DNA from: Deltaproteobacteria bacterium
Lineage (GTDB): Bacteria > Myxococcota_A > Polyangia > Polyangiales > Houyiibacteriaceae
Assembly: GCA_013151775.1 (NCBI GenBank)
Contig: JAADHO010000416.1
Coordinates: 1 to 34,065 of the forward strand
DNA: 34,065 nucleotides
Direction: 5' to 3'
This document shows positions 31,459-34,065 of this stretch, in pieces. How positions within the stretch are numbered: position 1 is the first letter of the stretch; each line of letters begins with the position of its first letter. The position numbers and the translations under genes are program-made. The notes under the pieces are model-generated. The model was not told the DNA's origin. It saw only the letters and a program-made list of their open reading frames with translations, and did not search any database.

Positions 31459-32966
31459 GCGGGCCCCCGCTGCGTCGGCTCCTCGAAGGTCGTGTCCTCG
31501 ACGATGTAGGTGACGCGGCGCCCCTCTTTGCGGGTGAGGCAGGAGCCCTCGTCGACCAGCTCTTGGAGCACCTTCTGCGCCGTGCGGACGCCGATTCCCA
31601 GGCTCGAGGCGACCTCCTTGGCGCTCGCACCACGTCCCGCGAGCGCTCGCAGCACCCTATCCGTGGTTCGGCGGCCGCAGCGGGGATCGGGCACGCTCAC
31701 GCCGGAGCTCGTCTCGAGCCGGTTCCTGTCGTCGATGCGCACGAGCCGGACGCCCTCGGGGAGCTGGGCGCGCAGCCGGTGCGTGAGCACGTGGAGGGCG
31801 CTGCGGTGGGAGCTGGACGTCAGCGCGAAACCATAGGTGGCCGAGAAGAACGCTTCGTCGTCCAAGCCCTCACGCCCCGCGAGCAAGAGCACGGCCAGCG
31901 CTGTGTCCCGCCTCGTCCCCGCGCTCTTGCCGGCGGCGCTTGGAGTGGCCGCGAGCAGGCCCAACCCGAGCCCGAGGATACGCCGTGGGCCGCCCGCGCT
32001 TCGGTTGGTGACGTACGCCGGCGCGCCGCCCGACGGACTCTCGACGCACCAGCCGGTCAGGGCGACCGGAGGGTCGTTCCTCCGGCCAGCGCACCACTCC
32101 TGGAGCTCACCCACGAGGGACTCCAGAGGGACCTGAGGGTCGATCGCCGCGCGCAGCTGCTCCGCCTCATCCCGCAGGAAGACGCAATGGGGGAGCTGCG
32201 CGCTCAGGCTCTCCGCCGAGGCTTCGAAGGCGCTCCGCTCGCCCACGCGGGCCGCCCCGAGCATCGCGAGCAGCGCCCGCCCCGCGCGCTGCACGACGGC
32301 GTCGCCCTCGCTCAGCAGAGGCGCCGCCCGCTCGGGCTCTCCGGCCAGGGCGAGCTCCCAGGCGATCCAGCCACGGTAGGCCGGTGGGCAGGCTCGTCCC
32401 AGGGCGCTCGCGATGCGGGCCGCGAGATGAGGTGTGCCCGCCTGTCGACGGATCCGCGCGAGCACCAGGTTCGCCAGGATCTCCGAGTCCATCAGCCCCT
32501 CCACTCGGGCCATCCTCGAGGCTCTGCGCGCCAGCGCGGTCGCGCGCTGCAGCTCCCCCTCGGTGGACGCCACCAGCGCTCGCAGCGTGGCCGCCTCGAT
32601 CACCCGCTCGGCGCTGCCGCATTGGGCTGCCCGTCGCTCGAGCAGGCTCAGGTCGTGGGCCACCCGATCGCCGACGTAGAGGGCGCTCCAGGCGTGCGCG
32701 AGGTCGCGCGCGAGCTGCTCGTCGGGCTCCTCCGCCGCGAGCTCGTCGTGCAGCGAGAGGCAGCGGAGCAGGCTCGCTCCGTCCATCTCGACCACGGCGT
32801 GCTGCTCCAGGCGCTGCAGCCGCGCATGCGCCTGTGACGTGCTCATGCCTGTCAGCTCGTCGAGGCTCGGCAGCGCTTGGCTTGCTTCCGGGATGCGCTT
32901 GTTCATATCTTCGAGGTTCATGAGCGACGCGCCCGTCAAGGCCAGGAGAGGATCTGCGTCTGCCAC
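31455..32966 (-). CDS. Helical-repeat protein with C-terminal winged-helix domain, probable regulator
   Basis: No close family recognised. 503 aa from GTG 32966, or 488 aa from ATG 32921 (MNLEDMNKR); no Shine-Dalgarno decides. Residues about 50-300 are Ala/Leu/Arg-rich paired helices of TPR type (LHDELAAEEPDEQLARDLAHAW, ALVASTEGELQRATALARRA). A middle region (about 330-430) resembles the DNA-binding domain of transcriptional activators with wHTH plus helical-repeat domains (AVLLLAGREGLDDEAFFSATYG, SALHVLTHRLRAQLPEGVRLV). The last 80 residues are a second HTH (TDRVLRALAGRGASAKEVAS, LGIGVRTAQKVLQELVDEG). A role as a DNA-binding regulator is inference. Coupled to the RCC1 lipoprotein and divergent from the kinase. 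Confidence 0.72.
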   Translation of the reverse strand: MADADPLLALTGASLMNLEDMNKRIPEASQALPSLDELTGMSTSQAHARLQRLEQHAVVEMDGASLLRCLSLHDELAAEEPDEQLARDLAHAWSALYVGDRVAHDLSLLERRAAQCGSAERVIEAATLRALVASTEGELQRATALARRASRMARVEGLMDSEILANLVLARIRRQAGTPHLAARIASALGRACPPAYRGWIAWELALAGEPERAAPLLSEGDAVVQRAGRALLAMLGAARVGERSAFEASAESLSAQLPHCVFLRDEAEQLRAAIDPQVPLESLVGELQEWCAGRRNDPPVALTGWCVESPSGGAPAYVTNRSAGGPRRILGLGLGLLAATPSAAGKSAGTRRDTALAVLLLAGREGLDDEAFFSATYGFALTSSSHRSALHVLTHRLRAQLPEGVRLVRIDDRNRLETSSGVSVPDPRCGRRTTDRVLRALAGRGASAKEVASSLGIGVRTAQKVLQELVDEGSCLTRKEGRRVTYIVEDTTFEEPTQRGPA

Positions 32967-32970
32967 GCCG

Positions 32971-34065
32971 ATGGCCTACGCGCCTGTTTTGAGTCTGTCC
33001 CGCGGTGGGATGGGAGAGGTGAGCCTCGCCATGCGGATGGAGGGTGCCTTCCAGCGATTGTACGCCATCAAGCGCCTTCGGCCCCACCTCTGTGACGACC
33101 CAGAGGTTCGAACGCTCTTCCTCGACGAGGCGCGCTACGCGGGCCTGATCCGCCACGCCAACGTGGTGCCCGTGCTCGACGTCGGCGAGGACGAGGCGGG
33201 GCCCTTCTTGGTGATGGAGTACGTACAGGGCCTGCCGCTGAGTCAGCTCCTGCGCGCGCGCAGGCGTGTGCCCGTTCAGGTGGTCGTGCGCATCGGTCTT
33301 CAAGCGGCGCGCGGCCTGCACGCGGCTCATGAGCTGCGCGACCATGAGGGGCGCTCGCTCGAGCTCGTGCATCGCGACGTGTCGCCGGCCAACATCCTGC
33401 TGGGGTTCGATGGCGTCGTCCGGCTCACCGACTTCGGCATCGCCAAGGCGCTGGGGCGCAGCGTGCAGACGCAGACCGGTATCCTGAAGGGCAAGTTCGG
33501 ATACATGGCGCCCGAGCAGCTGCGCTTCCTGCCCGCGGACCGTCGTTCGGATCTCTTCGCTCTCGGCGTGGTGCTCTACGAGCTCTTCACGTCGTCGCGC
33601 CTCTACGCGAGCCGGGGCGATCAGGAGGGCCCTCGACGGATCTTGCACGAGCCCCCTCCCGACGTCGGCGAGGAGCGTCCGGACATCCCCGACTCGGTGG
33701 TCGAGCTGCTCTTCGCCCTGCTGTCGAAGGATCCCGCGGAGCGGCCAGAGACCGCCGCCGCCGCGGCCCTCGCGCTCGAGGGCACCCTCGCCGACTTGGT
33801 GGCGGAGGAGGGTGTGATGGGGCTCGCCCACTACATGGAGGCGGAGTTCACGGCGGAGCGCGACGCCATGCGCGCGCGTCTGGCGGCGGCCATGGAGGCG
33901 GCCGAAGTGGCGACTTCCAAGCTCTCCGCAGACGAGCAGGAGACCCTCTCCGCGGGCGGCGGGCCGGCTGGCGGTCGCGCTCCACGTCGCAGGGCCTTCG
34001 CCTGGGCGGCGCTCTTGGCGCTCGCCGCAGGGATCGCCTGGGTCAGTCTGCGCCCGGCGCCCTCC
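32971..34065 (+). CDS. Hanks-type Ser/Thr protein kinase, 3' end outside window
   Basis: Frame open from ATG 32971 to the window end (365 codons seen). The start is close to the glycine loop (LSRGGMGEVSLA); a later ATG at 33010 would cut the loop, so 32971 is kept. Kinase landmarks are all intact: the ATP-contact Lys in YAIKRLRP (Lys34), alpha-C Glu in LDEARYAG, catalytic loop HRDVSPANILL (Asp136), DFGIAKAL (Asp154), GYMAPEQL and SDLFALGVVLYELF. After the kinase domain comes an acidic, helical juxtamembrane stretch (about 285-335) and one transmembrane segment (FAWAALLALAAGIAWVSL, near 33993-34046). The rest is probably an extracytoplasmic sensor region. Begins 4 bp from the divergent regulator's annotated start. 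Confidence 0.92.
   Translation, partial: MAYAPVLSLSRGGMGEVSLAMRMEGAFQRLYAIKRLRPHLCDDPEVRTLFLDEARYAGLIRHANVVPVLDVGEDEAGPFLVMEYVQGLPLSQLLRARRRVPVQVVVRIGLQAARGLHAAHELRDHEGRSLELVHRDVSPANILLGFDGVVRLTDFGIAKALGRSVQTQTGILKGKFGYMAPEQLRFLPADRRSDLFALGVVLYELFTSSRLYASRGDQEGPRRILHEPPPDVGEERPDIPDSVVELLFALLSKDPAERPETAAAAALALEGTLADLVAEEGVMGLAHYMEAEFTAERDAMRARLAAAMEAAEVATSKLSADEQETLSAGGGPAGGRAPRRRAFAWAALLALAAGIAWVSLRPAPS

Noticed and set aside
32167-33831. 554-aa open frame opposite the kinase
   Set aside because: Antisense to intact kinase motifs; low-complexity Arg/Ala/Gly composition in its second half.

Overview
This is a high-GC, gene-dense window with no RNA genes, CRISPR arrays or transposases that I can see. 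I infer a myxobacterium-like deltaproteobacterial lineage (Myxococcota, possibly a Sandaracinus relative). The reasons are a Hanks-type Ser/Thr kinase with a C-terminal membrane segment, a sigma-54 enhancer-binding protein, and many lipoproteins in which the lipobox cysteine is followed by Asp/Ala/Gly-rich tethers ('PDAGPSPDAG' style). No taxonomic marker is present, so this is inference.

Layout. Positions 1-3128 (+) hold the 3' part of an M1 aminopeptidase overlapping an amidohydrolase. Positions 3200-8286 (-) hold a lipoprotein with lower GC than its surroundings, a secreted GH31 glycosidase and an unrecognised helical protein. Positions 8435-12579 (-) are a compact arsenic operon, arsR-arsD-arsA-acr3-arsC, with 4-nt or very short junctions and a dyad over the arsR start. 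Divergent from it is a ParD/ParE toxin-antitoxin pair (12673-13283, +), then a Nu-class-like glutathione transferase and an overlapping pair: an acyl/malonyl-CoA synthetase-like enzyme and a GalT-like nucleotidylyltransferase (to 16681).

Positions 16684-20253 hold a divergent pair. A sigma-54 activator (-) faces an LplT-PlsC-type fused transporter/acyltransferase (+). The AT-rich gap between them carries two near-identical dyad elements 95 bp apart and a well-spaced -24/-12 promoter. Next come an RhlE-like DEAD-box helicase broken by one frameshift, a short coding remnant, and a secreted beta-barrel-like protein.

Positions 23278-29754 (-) are three consecutive lipoprotein genes: a parallel beta-helix protein, an SdiA-regulated-like beta-propeller protein and a PcRGLX/YetA-like protein. 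They look like a cell-surface polysaccharide-processing operon, preceded by a 20-bp-period direct repeat. Positions 29848-32966 (-) hold an RCC1-repeat lipoprotein translationally coupled to a helical-repeat/winged-helix regulator. That regulator diverges, with almost no intergenic space, from a Ser/Thr kinase that runs off the window end.

The strongest candidates for something new are the sigma-54/LplT-PlsC regulatory module, the triple-lipoprotein polysaccharide operon with its tandem operator-like repeat, and the kinase/helical-repeat regulator/RCC1 lipoprotein group. No gap of more than 300 bases lacks a gene. The larger gaps (8287-8434, 14091-14196, 18148-18399) are described under their sites.
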